DNA from: Microbacterium pumilum
GTDB lineage: Bacteria > Actinomycetota > Actinomycetes > Actinomycetales > Microbacteriaceae
Assembly: GCF_039530225.1 (NCBI RefSeq)
Contig: NZ_BAAAOH010000001.1
Location: 3,224,001-3,288,000, forward strand
DNA length: 64,000 bases
Direction: 5' to 3'
Under the pieces are notes generated by a model. The model searched no databases, was not told where the DNA came from, and saw only the letters and a program-made list of their open reading frames with translations. Numbering within the stretch: position 1 is the stretch's first letter; the number at the start of each line of letters is the position of its first letter. The position numbers and the translations under genes were made by a program. Shown here in pieces: positions 10,124-18,809 of this stretch.

Positions 10124-11452
10124 ATGGATCGGTTCGACACAATCGTGATCGGCGCCGGCGTCTCCGGCCTGACCGCTGCCCGGCTGCTGCAGCGGGCCGG
10201 CCGTACGGTCGTGGTCCTGGAGGCCCGCGACCGAGTCGGTGGCCGGGTGCACACCGATCGCGCCGACGGGCTCATCACGGACCTCGGTGCCTCCTGGATC
10301 CACGGCATCAACGATTCCGCCGTATACGCCGCTGCCCAAGCCTTCGGCATGCGCACCGTGGAGTTCACGGTCGGCGGCTACCAGCCCGACAGTCGTCCGA
10401 TCGCCTATTACGATCCGGACGGAGTGCGACTCTCCGACGCCGCTGCCCAGGGCTTCATCGATGACATCCATGCCGTCGACGCCACCCTGCTGGACGTGGT
10501 CGCGCATTCGGATCCGGATGCCTCCTACCGCGACGTCACGGAGGCAGCGATCGTCGCACAGGGGTGGGATGACGAGCGCGCCCAGCGCATGCGCGAGTAC
10601 ATGGAGCACCGTTCGGAGGAGCAGTACGGCGCGTGGATCGAAGACCTCGCCGCGCACGGTCTCGACGACGACGTGGTGGACGGCGATGAGGTGGTCTTTC
10701 CGGACGGCTATGACCGGTTGCCGGCGAAACTCGCCGAGGGGCTGGATGTGCGCCTGGAGCACGTGGTCTCGAGGGTGAAATGGTCAGCCGGCGGGGTCAG
10801 CGTCACGACCGACAATGGCGCCTTCGCGGCTGCTGACGTCGTGGTCACGGTGCCGGTCGGCGTGCTGCAGTCCGATGACTTCGTCATCGAGCCTCCGCTG
10901 ACCGAACCGGTGGCGAGTGCCCTGAGCCGACTGAAGATGAACGCGTTCGAGAAGGTGTTCCTGCGATTCCCGACGAGGTTCTGGGATGACGGGGTCTACG
11001 CCATCCGTCAGCAGGGACCGGAGAGCCGCTGGTGGCACTCCTGGTATGACCTCACGGCGCTTCACGGCACGCCCACACTGCTGACCTTCGCAGCCGGCCC
11101 TGCTGCCGTCGACACACTCGGCTGGGACGAGAGCCTCGTCGTCGAGTCGGTGCTCACGCAGCTGCGGCGGCTCTACGGCGACCGAGTGGAACAGCCGACG
11201 CACGTGCACATCACCAACTGGCAGGACGATCCCTTCGCCCACGGGGCCTACGCGTACATGAAGGTCGGCTCGACGACATCCGATCACGATGATCTCGCGA
11301 CGCCCATCGGCGGGGTGCTCCACATCGCCGGCGAGGCAACCTGGACGGAGGACCCTGCGACGGTCACCGCAGCCCTGCACTCGGGGCACCGCGCAGCGTC
11401 GAATGTACTCCAGAGGGAGATCTCCATCGGCGAGGTGTGGGCCGGCGGGTGA
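10124..11452 (+). CDS. Flavin amine oxidase (monoamine/polyamine oxidase family)
   Basis: 442 residues. Dinucleotide-binding GAGVSG at 10-15, followed by the amine-oxidase signature VVVLEARDRVGGR, ASWIHGIND near the substrate funnel, and the C-terminal FAD motif HIAGEATW. It should oxidise a primary or polyamine with release of hydrogen peroxide. The ATG at 10124 has a GGAGG site; a longer frame upstream overlaps the NUDIX gene and is rejected. No signal peptide, so cytoplasmic. Confidence 0.88.
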   Translation: MDRFDTIVIGAGVSGLTAARLLQRAGRTVVVLEARDRVGGRVHTDRADGLITDLGASWIHGINDSAVYAAAQAFGMRTVEFTVGGYQPDSRPIAYYDPDGVRLSDAAAQGFIDDIHAVDATLLDVVAHSDPDASYRDVTEAAIVAQGWDDERAQRMREYMEHRSEEQYGAWIEDLAAHGLDDDVVDGDEVVFPDGYDRLPAKLAEGLDVRLEHVVSRVKWSAGGVSVTTDNGAFAAADVVVTVPVGVLQSDDFVIEPPLTEPVASALSRLKMNAFEKVFLRFPTRFWDDGVYAIRQQGPESRWWHSWYDLTALHGTPTLLTFAAGPAAVDTLGWDESLVVESVLTQLRRLYGDRVEQPTHVHITNWQDDPFAHGAYAYMKVGSTTSDHDDLATPIGGVLHIAGEATWTEDPATVTAALHSGHRAASNVLQREISIGEVWAGG

Positions 11453-11485
11453 CTCGACGACGGATGCCGCGGCCCGACATCGCCG

Positions 11486-12151
11486 CTACGCGCGGGCTAT
11501 GCCCGCGATCTGCGTGTTGAAAGGCAGGAAAGGACTGTGGATCCGGTATCGCTCGACCGAGACGGTGTCGAAGCCGGCATCCCGAATCGAACGCTCCAGG
11601 TCGCGCTCGCACGAGCATCCTTCGAAGGTCCACGCCCACGGGCGGCGAAGGATCCGCTGGGCAGCTCGGGTCGGCGTCCGGCTCTCGGCCGCGACATGCT
11701 CGACGAATCGGAAGGTCCCGCCAGGGCGCAGGATGCGGCGTATCTCGGCGAGCACTGCCGCGGGCTCCTGCACTGAGCAGAGCACGAGCGACGAGATCAC
11801 GCTGTCGACGCTGTGATCGGGCAGGCCGGTCTGCTCGGCCATCCGATCGCGTACGTCGACGGTTACGCCACGGTCGGCAGCGGCGCTCAGCAACCGGGAA
11901 TGCATGTACCGGTTCGGCTCGATGGCGATGAGCCTCGCTCCTGTCGGCAGATAGCGGAGGTTCGCGCCGACGCCCGGTCCGATCTCGACGACATCACGCG
12001 GGAGCCGTGCGAACACCTTCTCCTTGTGCGGACGCAGCGTGCGCTCAATGTACGAGTCCATCGCCTCGAAGAATGCGGCATTGAACCGACCGCGCAGGGG
12101 GTGCTGATCGAACTCGGAGGCCAGTGGGGCGATCGTGGTCGGTTCGGTCAT
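11486..12151 (-). CDS. Class I SAM-dependent methyltransferase
   Basis: 221 residues. Motif I is VEIGPGVGANL (55-65), followed by an acidic strand ending LIAIEPN and motif post-II LRPGGTFRFVEH. The C-terminal half resembles METTL7/phosphatidylethanolamine- or quinone-type methyltransferases in length, but the acceptor is unknown. The start has a GGAGACG site. The last codons include a hairpin (CGCGGGC at 11491 with GCCCGCG at 11501) that may end transcription from both converging genes. Confidence 0.85.
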   Translation of the reverse strand: MTEPTTIAPLASEFDQHPLRGRFNAAFFEAMDSYIERTLRPHKEKVFARLPRDVVEIGPGVGANLRYLPTGARLIAIEPNRYMHSRLLSAAADRGVTVDVRDRMAEQTGLPDHSVDSVISSLVLCSVQEPAAVLAEIRRILRPGGTFRFVEHVAAESRTPTRAAQRILRRPWAWTFEGCSCERDLERSIRDAGFDTVSVERYRIHSPFLPFNTQIAGIARA

Positions 12152-12228
12152 GTCGTCTCCGATGGTGTCGCGTATTGGATCACCCCAGCATGCAAGACCG
12201 CATCCACTCAGTCAGGCGTAGAACTACC

Positions 12229-13260
12229 TCACTTCACCGGGCCCGAGCGCTCGTGCTGGCCGGTGTACCACGCCGCGATCTGCGCACGCGAGCGGATGCC
12301 GAGACGCTGGCGGATCCGCTCGACATGTCCCTCGGCTGACCGTTCGTCAATACCCAGTCGTGCGGCGATCTCTCGGTTCGTGCACCCCTCGCTGACGAGT
12401 GCGGCGACCTCTCTCTGCCGCGCTGTGAGGACTCCGGCACCACGTCGCGAGGCGCGCAGCCCGAGGAAGCGGCGGATCGGAGCGACGACCGCCTGAGCAT
12501 CGCCCTCGTAAGGCAGGTGCGAACGGCCTGGCAGGACAACGAGTCGGGCATCGTGGATGCCGGTGGCAAGTGCGTCGGCCTGGTCGAGGGGTGCGGCCCG
12601 ATCTTGTGCGCGATGCACCACGAGCGTCGGTGCTCGCACCTGCGCGAGCCGGTCGCCGATGTCGAGGTCGTAACTCAGGGCCAGGAGCGCCCTGGCCGTC
12701 GCGGCGCTCGAACTCGCACGTTGGTAGAGAGCGAGCCGAGCCCGGGTTGCGGCAGGGGCGTCGGGGGCGAAGATGTCGGTCAGCACATCGGACCCGAGTC
12801 CCCAGTGCGATTCGACGAGGCCGAGGATGTGGTCACGCACCTCGGGCGTCGAGATCTCGGCGCCGGATACCCACCCGCCGTAGAGCACCAGTCGCCGGAC
12901 CGTCCCGGGGTGCGCGGCCGCCCACGCCACGGCGACGAGCGCGCCCATCGAGGTGCCCATCAGGTCGAAGGGCTCAGGACCCATCTTCTCCGCGACCGCG
13001 GCGAGCTGGTCCAATTCGTGCGCCATCGAGGGCGGACCGGTCAACGGCCCCGACAGCCCGCATCCTGCCCGGTCGTATCGCACGAGCAGCCCGCCCTCGG
13101 CCAGACTCTCGTAGAACGCTCGCTCCTCCGGCAGCTCCCAGCTCAACTCGAGATGGCTCAGCCATCCGCTGACGTACAGCAGTGGGCGACCGGCGCCGAT
13201 CGATGCGTACGCCACCTCGGAGCCGGCGGTTGACGTCACCCGTGCTATGCGCTGCTGCAC
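12229..13260 (-). CDS. Alpha/beta hydrolase fused to a LuxR-type HTH domain
   Basis: 343 residues. The N-terminal 260 residues are an alpha/beta hydrolase with oxyanion region SGWLSH, strand RYDRAGCGLS, nucleophile Ser104 in GTSMG, and a late Asp (HRAQD) and His (GRSHLP). The C-terminal 65 residues are a LuxR/GerE helix-turn-helix (LTARQREVAALVSEG, then TNREIAARLG). Such fusions are one-component regulators where the hydrolase-like domain senses a small molecule; here the triad looks intact, so it could also process its signal. CATAAT lies 6 nt before the GTG start. Confidence 0.85.
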   Translation of the reverse strand: MQQRIARVTSTAGSEVAYASIGAGRPLLYVSGWLSHLELSWELPEERAFYESLAEGGLLVRYDRAGCGLSGPLTGPPSMAHELDQLAAVAEKMGPEPFDLMGTSMGALVAVAWAAAHPGTVRRLVLYGGWVSGAEISTPEVRDHILGLVESHWGLGSDVLTDIFAPDAPAATRARLALYQRASSSAATARALLALSYDLDIGDRLAQVRAPTLVVHRAQDRAAPLDQADALATGIHDARLVVLPGRSHLPYEGDAQAVVAPIRRFLGLRASRRGAGVLTARQREVAALVSEGCTNREIAARLGIDERSAEGHVERIRQRLGIRSRAQIAAWYTGQHERSGPVK

Positions 13261-13333
13261 GCCTTCATTATGGACAGCCGAGCGCGTATCAGCGCCCGCA
13301 CCCGAGATCTCCTCAACTCAAAAGGAGGGGATC

Positions 13334-13858
13334 ATGAAGACATCTCGCGCAGCGCGACGGATCGCGCCGCTCGCGCTCTCGCTCATCCTCGTGCTGTCGG
13401 CATGCTCGGTATCGCCGACGCCGGCACCCTTGCCTCAGCCCGTGCCCGACAGCCAGCCCGTTCCCCCACCGCCTGAGCCGGAGCCCAGCCCACATCCGAC
13501 CGCCATCGAATCGCTGGATCCCGCGCTCGTGGGTGAGTGGGGTGTGGATGACTGGCTCGACAGCACCGGCTCACACACTCTGTCTGAGACCTACAGATTC
13601 ACGGCCGACGGGCTCTATGAGTACACCTTCGCAGAGTGCCGGTCCTCGACGGATTGCGTCATCCGGTCGCGGGAGCAGGGCTACGTCCAGACTGCCGGCG
13701 GCGTACTCGCGCTCTACCCGCAAACCACGTCGGATGTCGGGCAGCGAGCGTGGCCGTACCAAGTCGGCTACCTCGACCCTGAGGTCCCGATCAGCCTCGA
13801 GCTGCATCTGCTGAGTCCTGACGGGACGCTCCAGCAGATCTTCTACGGCGGCGGGTGA
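13334..13858 (+). CDS. Secreted lipoprotein, unknown function
   Basis: 174 residues from an ATG with a strong AAGGAGG site. A basic N-terminus and hydrophobic core end in the lipobox LSAC, so Cys24 would be lipidated after signal peptidase II cleavage. A Pro-rich spacer (about 26-55) tethers a globular domain of about 110 residues (VGEWGVDDWLDS, then YRFTADGLYEYTFAECRS) that looks like a lipocalin-type or META-like beta barrel. It is divergent from the hydrolase-LuxR gene, a plausible but unproven target. Confidence 0.75.
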   Translation: MKTSRAARRIAPLALSLILVLSACSVSPTPAPLPQPVPDSQPVPPPPEPEPSPHPTAIESLDPALVGEWGVDDWLDSTGSHTLSETYRFTADGLYEYTFAECRSSTDCVIRSREQGYVQTAGGVLALYPQTTSDVGQRAWPYQVGYLDPEVPISLELHLLSPDGTLQQIFYGGG

Positions 13859-13885
13859 CGGACGCACTCGCGGAACTCCACGCAC

Positions 13886-13924
13886 GATGAAGGCCCGGAA
13901 GCACATAGCTTCCGGGCCTTCATC
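13886..13924. terminator. Bidirectional hairpin terminator
   Basis: Perfect 17-bp arms (13886..13902 and 13908..13924) around the loop ACATA, between the lipoprotein gene (+) and ssrA (-). No clear T tract follows on either strand, as is common for actinobacterial terminators. Confidence 0.8.
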
Positions 13925-13949
13925 GAAATCGACGTGACAGCGGCATTCG

Positions 13950-14315
13950 TGGAGATGGGGGGAATCGAACCCCCGTCCATCGCTGTAAATCTGCGCATTC
14001 TCCGGGCGCAGTCTGTGAAAGCGTTCTGCTCGGCTCCGACCTTTGTCACAGACACCTAAGTCGACGAGCCCAGCCTGGGAAGAGTCCCGCGTGACGTCCA
14101 GACGCCGTCACGCAGCAAGTCCCCTAGATGACGCGAGGGTCCGTAGCGGGAACGCCTACGGTCTCACGGAGTTCAGGCTCGCTTATGCAGCGAGGGCGAA
14201 CTCATTGCGATTTGCATCGGCAATTATGGTTTTGCAGAGGTCGTTTACGAGATAACCCTGCATCCTCGGCCCGCTTCTCGCAGAATCGCAGGCGATGTCG
14301 AAACCGATCATCCCC
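13950..14315 (-). ncRNA. ssrA: Transfer-messenger RNA
   Basis: The ends form a tRNA-Ala-like domain: 5' GGGGATG pairs with 3' CATCTCC, and the T arm GGGGGTTCGATTCCCCCC is present; CCA is not encoded. The tag frame on the minus strand (14221..14183) reads ADANRNEFALAA followed by TAA, ending in the Ala-Leu-Ala-Ala degradation signal. The molecule rescues stalled ribosomes together with SmpB, whose gene lies 4.5 kb upstream on the same strand. Length 366 nt is normal. A TAGACT hexamer near 14390 may be the -10 of a longer precursor. Confidence 0.95.
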
Positions 14316-14420
14316 GTGGTCCTCTTTCGAGGCGGCCGCTGTCACGCTGTGGAGTTTTCCATCACCGGATGCCGCGGCATCCGAGCATTTCAGTCTACAT
14401 CGACTCGCGCCCCCGAGCAC

Positions 14421-16100
14421 TCACCTGACGACGGCGGCGGTGGGCAGCGATGTCTGCGAGAACGAGGTGTAGCCGGGTTTCGAACCCACCACCCTCACCG
14501 TGATCGTCTTGCCGACGTATGCCGACACGACGGTGAGCGAGCTCGATGCCGCCCCAGCGATCGCACCGCCGTTTGCGTACCAGTGGTACACGAACGTCGT
14601 GCCCGGAGTCCACCCGGTGGTCCCCGCGGTCAGGTTCTGCCCGACCTTCGGCGTACCGGATATCGTCGGCTTCGCCGCCTGCGCGACCTTCAGAGTCGGC
14701 CCCGAACCTCGGAAGTATGTGGTGTAGCCCGGGTTCCACCCCTTCACGCCGACCTTGATCGTCTTGTCACGTTCGGCAGGCGTGAGCATGTACGTGGATG
14801 ACGTCGCCCCCGGGATCCCGACGCCGTCCGCGTACCACTGATAGGTGAACGTCGTGCCTGGAGTCCATGCGTTCGGATTCGCCGTCAGCGCCCGTCCGAC
14901 CGCCACCCGGCCGGTGATCGTCGGCGCCGAGCTCGCGATGACACGCGACGTCTGCGCGGTCAGCTTCGTCACCGTCGCGTACCCGGGCTTGCTCACCCTG
15001 ACACGCGCCGTGATCTGCGTGCCCGCTTGCGCCGAGGTGAGCAGGAACGTGGACTCGGGTGAACTCGGCGCGATTGCGACACCGTCGGAGTACCAGGCGT
15101 AGACGTAGGTCGCACCGGAGACCTTCGTGGGCACGGTCACCGACACAGTCCTGCCTACTGCCGCGGTGCCGCTCACGGTGAGTTCCGGCAGAACCTGTAC
15201 GTGCCGTGCCAGGTTGATGTCGGCGAACGTGTCGACTCCATTCGAGACCTGGATGAAGTCGGACGCGCCGTAATCTGGCTTGTTGTTCCACCACTCGCCC
15301 TTGTACCGCGAGTCGGGCGCCGACACCTCGAGCAGGTAATACCCGGCCGGCAACTGCCAGAAGCCGTACCCGCCGGGGTCGCTGCTGATCTCCCAGTTGG
15401 GCGAGCACCAGAAGCTCGACTCGCGATCGTTGCACGCCCACAGGGTCATCGGTGTCGAAAGCGGTGTGCTCGTGGGTCCGCCGGTCACAGAGCCGCTTAT
15501 CGCGTGCGACGCGCCGAGCGACGCGTTCACCTGCCACCCCCCGGAGCTGACCAGCGTGGGATATTTGCCCGGAACCGCCTGACCGCCCACCCAGGACCAG
15601 GCGGAATCGGGGTCGTCGACCGGATTGAAGAACAAGGTGTAATACCCCACGGGGACGCTCAGCGTGAATGTGCCGGTCCCGCTCGTCACCACGGATGCGA
15701 CAAAGGTGAGCGGGTAGTCCCAGGCCGTGACACCGTCCCACGCCGACGACCAGATCGAGACGATCACGCCGGAGAGTGGCTGTCCATCGCTGCCCTTCAC
15801 CGTCCCCGCTATGGGGGCGTTCACGGCCAGAACAGCATCGCCCTGGACGTTGCGGCGGTCGCTCGGGCTCGCCTCGGTGATCGACAACGCGTGATCCGTC
15901 GCGTCTTCAGCACCGCCTGTGTGCCGGCCGTCCGGTCCGGACGACGACGTCGACCCTGTCGAGGAGACACCCACGGCCGTCGATTCCGCCCTCTGCGGCG
16001 CGGCAACAGCGGGCGACGCGAGCCCGACGAGCAGGAGGGTAGCGACGAGCACCGACGAAAGGGCGACACTGCGTACGTGACTGCTGGCGAGGTTTGTCAT
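14421..16100 (-). CDS. Secreted repeat protein with carboxypeptidase-regulatory-like domains
   Basis: 559 residues from an ATG chosen because a signal peptide follows at once (SVALSSVLVATLLLVGLASPAVAA). Residues about 35-95 are Ser/Thr-rich. Two beta-sandwich units follow (about 95-205 and 205-310: IAGTVKGSDGQPLSGVIV; ISGSVTGGPTSTPLS). The last 240 residues are three repeats of about 80 residues with the pattern PTISGxxxVG, WTPGTTFxYxWYAxG, KPGYT. No sortase motif or membrane anchor is seen, so it is probably released or wall-associated; role unknown, possibly surface adhesion. Confidence 0.8.
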   Translation of the reverse strand: MTNLASSHVRSVALSSVLVATLLLVGLASPAVAAPQRAESTAVGVSSTGSTSSSGPDGRHTGGAEDATDHALSITEASPSDRRNVQGDAVLAVNAPIAGTVKGSDGQPLSGVIVSIWSSAWDGVTAWDYPLTFVASVVTSGTGTFTLSVPVGYYTLFFNPVDDPDSAWSWVGGQAVPGKYPTLVSSGGWQVNASLGASHAISGSVTGGPTSTPLSTPMTLWACNDRESSFWCSPNWEISSDPGGYGFWQLPAGYYLLEVSAPDSRYKGEWWNNKPDYGASDFIQVSNGVDTFADINLARHVQVLPELTVSGTAAVGRTVSVTVPTKVSGATYVYAWYSDGVAIAPSSPESTFLLTSAQAGTQITARVRVSKPGYATVTKLTAQTSRVIASSAPTITGRVAVGRALTANPNAWTPGTTFTYQWYADGVGIPGATSSTYMLTPAERDKTIKVGVKGWNPGYTTYFRGSGPTLKVAQAAKPTISGTPKVGQNLTAGTTGWTPGTTFVYHWYANGGAIAGAASSSLTVVSAYVGKTITVRVVGSKPGYTSFSQTSLPTAAVVR

Positions 16101-16162
16101 GATCACGCCTTTGCGTTCAAGGTTGGGCGACCGGTGGCATTCTCGACGCACTATACGCCGCG

Positions 16163-16168
16163 TAGGCT
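16163..16168 (+). promoter_or_regulatory. -10 hexamer TAGGCT for the SIMPL gene
   Basis: TAGGCT ends 6 nt before the ATG at 16175 and there is no ribosome-binding site, so transcription should begin at or next to the start codon. Confidence 0.6.
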
Positions 16169-16174
16169 CTGCGC

Positions 16175-16849
16175 ATGAGTGAAGTTGTCATCACCGTCCG
16201 AGGCGAGCACGAGACTCGGATCGCCCCTGAACAAGCCGTCGCACACCTCTCCGTCCGCGCGGAGGGGCCCGAGCGCGGCGAAGTCGTCGAGCGGATGGCG
16301 TCGCTCGCCGCCCCGATTCGCGACGACCTCGAGACCCGCAAGGCGAGCGGTGTCCTCTCCGAGTGGTCGAGCCAGCGCGTCGCCGTGTGGGCGAACCGTC
16401 CCTGGAACAACGAGGGCAAGCAGCTCGCGCTGGTCCACTATGCCTCGGTGGAGATCACGGCCACGTTCGTCGACTTCGCGGCCCTGTCGTGGTGGCTGGG
16501 CGATGTCGCCGAACGCGACGGCATCCAGGTCGACAACATCGAATGGCGACTCACACCCGCAACAGCCAAGGCAACCGAAGCGGATGTCGCCTCGCACGCC
16601 GTCGAGGTCGCCGTCGAGCGTGCCACCGCTTATGCCGGCGCCATCGGCCTCGCATCGGTGACACCGCTGGAGATCGCGGATGTCGGATTGCTGAACCACA
16701 GCGACCCCGCGCGACCGGAACAAGGCATGCTGCGCATGGCGAAGGCCTCGTTTGCGACCGACTCGATGGGCGATGTGCCGGCGGTCGATCTGCAGCCGGA
16801 GGACATTCTCGTGAGTGCAGCGGTTGAGGCGAGATTCGTCGCCCGCTGA
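16175..16849 (+). CDS. SIMPL domain (DUF541) protein
   Basis: 224 residues without signal peptide. It shows the DUF541 layout: N-terminal ITVRGEHETRIAPEQA, a central strand-rich part and a C-terminal VSAAVEARFVAR that closes the barrel. Family members form ring-like oligomers and have been linked to stress signalling and periplasmic roles; here the lack of a signal peptide implies a cytoplasmic form. It is convergent with the tautomerase gene, 7 bp apart. Confidence 0.8.
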   Translation: MSEVVITVRGEHETRIAPEQAVAHLSVRAEGPERGEVVERMASLAAPIRDDLETRKASGVLSEWSSQRVAVWANRPWNNEGKQLALVHYASVEITATFVDFAALSWWLGDVAERDGIQVDNIEWRLTPATAKATEADVASHAVEVAVERATAYAGAIGLASVTPLEIADVGLLNHSDPARPEQGMLRMAKASFATDSMGDVPAVDLQPEDILVSAAVEARFVAR

Positions 16850-16856
16850 CTTCGGC

Positions 16857-17078
16857 TCAGCTCTCGTTCGAGGCAGCCGCCTCCTGCGCAGCCTTCTCGT
16901 CGGCCACCGTCACGCCGCCGTTCGCCCAGTGCGTCCCGGAGACCTGCGTGACGATGATGCGCACGGCCTCGCGCTTCGAGCCGATCGTGCGAACAGTGGC
17001 TTCGGTGAGTTCTTTGACGAGGTCGCGCACCTGGTCATCGGTGCGTCCTTCAGCAATGGAGATCTGGATGAATGGCAT
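16857..17078 (-). CDS. 4-oxalocrotonate tautomerase family protein
   Basis: 73 residues, the usual subunit size. Pro2 directly after the initiator Met is the general base of the family, and MPFIQISIAEGRTDDQ followed by LTEATVRTIG matches 4-OT-type subunits, which act as hexamers on enol/keto substrates. A 10-residue Ala/Glu tail extends the core. The ATG at 17078 is fixed by the need for Pro2; TAGTCT lies 7 nt before it. Substrate unknown. Confidence 0.85.
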   Translation of the reverse strand: MPFIQISIAEGRTDDQVRDLVKELTEATVRTIGSKREAVRIIVTQVSGTHWANGGVTVADEKAAQEAAASNES

Positions 17079-17158
17079 GTCCGCCAGACTATGGCGCCAC
17101 GAAGCGGGATGCCTCATCTGGGCGCGTTCAGCGTAACGGAGCACCACCTGATGCGACC

Positions 17159-17204
17159 GTTCGATGTGACATAGAACAAACATACGAAGTGCGTGCTTGT
17201 ATGT
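17159..17204. promoter_or_regulatory. AT-rich leader with two inverted repeats before the HNH gene
   Basis: Arms GTTCGATGT and ACATAGAAC (17159..17177, 8 of 9 pairs) are followed by ACATAC...GTATGT (17180..17185 with 17199..17204). The stretch from about 17160 to 17270 is clearly richer in A and T than the flanks. Likely a promoter/operator region for the gene at 17348; the 269-bp interval holds no other gene I can support. Confidence 0.45.
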
Positions 17205-17347
17205 GACGACACACTGTGCGATCATAAGAACAGAGATTCTAGACACAGTTATTGAAGACGAGTTTCACGGCCAGAGGATGAGAACGGGTGCGAATGCCGC
17301 GCTCAAGGGATCTCGCATCAACTCACCCTTCTGCCTCGAGCGAGACC

Positions 17348-18784
17348 ATGTCTTCGAATCCCGATCCGTCGCCCCTCCCATGCGAGCCCGCCGACCAGGA
17401 TGCGCGCGACCGCGCGGCGACTTCTTCGCTGGTCGACGAGTTCGTCGCATGCCGAAGCGAGAGGGCGGTCATCGACGCCCGCGAGATCAGAACCCTTGCG
17501 GCCGTCGCGTCTCTCGTGGAACAGCAGCGGTCGCGCCTGACGTCTCGCGAGTCGGTCAAGACCGATATGCCCGCGCGGACGATGATCGCCGACCTTGCCA
17601 CAGCTGCCCGCTTGTCCGAACGCACGATCCAACGTCAGCTCAATGACGCAGCCGATCTGTGTGCTCGATTCTCTGGGGTGGTGGACGCGCTCGCCGCGGC
17701 GCGGATATCGCGAGCTCACGTCTCGGTTATCCATGAAGTCGGTTTCCCGATCGATGACGCCGTCGCACGTGCCGAGTTCGTCAGCGCAGCGCTCTCTCGC
17801 GCGGAGACGATGACCGCCGGTCGACTGCGGCCCGTCGCAGAGACGCTCGCGGCGAGGCTGAATCCGCGCACCATCCAGGAGCGCCATGTCGAGGCCCGCA
17901 CGCGGCGAAGTGTGCAGCTCATCGACCTCGCCGACGCCATGTCGAAACTCGACCTGACGATACCCTCAGTCCTCGCCCACGGCATCTTCGATCGGCTCAC
18001 CCAGGACGCTCACTCGGTGATCGCCGCGCGCCCTGCGAAAAGCACCGAGCACGGTCGGACTGGTGCGCCTGGTCAGACCGGCGCGCCCGCGGCAATGGGC
18101 GGGACCGATGACACCCGCGAGAGCAATGACACTGATGACACAGGTCTGACCAGCGCGACCGGTGCCAGCGAAGCGCCGGCCACTGACATCCGCACGATGG
18201 ATCAGCTGCGCGCCGACATCGTCTGCGATCTCCTACTCGCCGGCACCGCCGAGACGTGCAGCGAAGGCGAAGGGATCGACGCGATCCGTGCCACCGTACA
18301 GATCACGGTTCCCGTACTCACCGCGGCCGGGGTCGGAACCGAACCGGCGCTGCTCGCGGGCTACGGACCCGTCGACCCGGAGAGTGCCCGTCGCCTTCTC
18401 GCCAACGCGCCCGGATGGGAACGCGTGATGACCTCGCCCGTGACCGGGTGTGTCCTCGCGGTGGACCGTTACCGGGCGAGCAGATCGCTCAGCCGGTTCC
18501 TTCGTGCGCGCGACGAGCGATGTCGTTTTCCCGGATGTCGCCAGCCCGTGTGGCGCTGTGACATTGATCACACACACGACGCCGCACGTGGCGGGGCCAC
18601 CAGTCATTGCAACCTCGCGCATCTCTGCAAGCGCCACCACACTCTGAAGCACAACAGCCATTGGCGAGTCCGCCAGCTCGAAGGTGGCGTCCTGGAATGG
18701 ACGAGCCCCACCGGTCGGATCTACACCGATCTGCCAGAGCCCGCCGTTCGGTTCGAGCCCGATCCCGAGCCGCCGCCCTTCTGA
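17348..18784 (+). CDS. DUF222/HNH endonuclease-signature protein (13E12 type)
   Basis: 478 residues. An N-terminal DUF222 helical region (about 20-240) is followed by a low-complexity linker of about 50 residues (Gly/Thr/Asp/Ala-rich) and a C-terminal HNH nuclease core: RCRFPGC, CDIDHTHDAARGG, HCNLAHLCKRHH, in which the Cys pairs bind structural zinc and DH/H residues the catalytic metal. These proteins occur in many copies in actinobacterial genomes and are suspected of mobile or recombination roles. The start at 17348 is preferred over a GTG at 17288 because of length and composition, without a strong ribosome-binding site. Confidence 0.85.
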   Translation: MSSNPDPSPLPCEPADQDARDRAATSSLVDEFVACRSERAVIDAREIRTLAAVASLVEQQRSRLTSRESVKTDMPARTMIADLATAARLSERTIQRQLNDAADLCARFSGVVDALAAARISRAHVSVIHEVGFPIDDAVARAEFVSAALSRAETMTAGRLRPVAETLAARLNPRTIQERHVEARTRRSVQLIDLADAMSKLDLTIPSVLAHGIFDRLTQDAHSVIAARPAKSTEHGRTGAPGQTGAPAAMGGTDDTRESNDTDDTGLTSATGASEAPATDIRTMDQLRADIVCDLLLAGTAETCSEGEGIDAIRATVQITVPVLTAAGVGTEPALLAGYGPVDPESARRLLANAPGWERVMTSPVTGCVLAVDRYRASRSLSRFLRARDERCRFPGCRQPVWRCDIDHTHDAARGGATSHCNLAHLCKRHHTLKHNSHWRVRQLEGGVLEWTSPTGRIYTDLPEPAVRFEPDPEPPPF

Positions 18785-18809
18785 CGGCGCCGACCTCGGA
18801 TTCCGTCAG
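18781..18809. terminator. Possible hairpin terminator between HNH gene and smpB
   Basis: CTGACGG (18781) pairs with CCGTCAG (18803) around a 15-nt loop, spanning the stop codons of two convergent genes. The stem is short. Confidence 0.35.

Noticed and set aside
14202..14420. 72-residue frame over the tmRNA
   Set aside because: It lies within the folded RNA gene and its leader and has no independent support.
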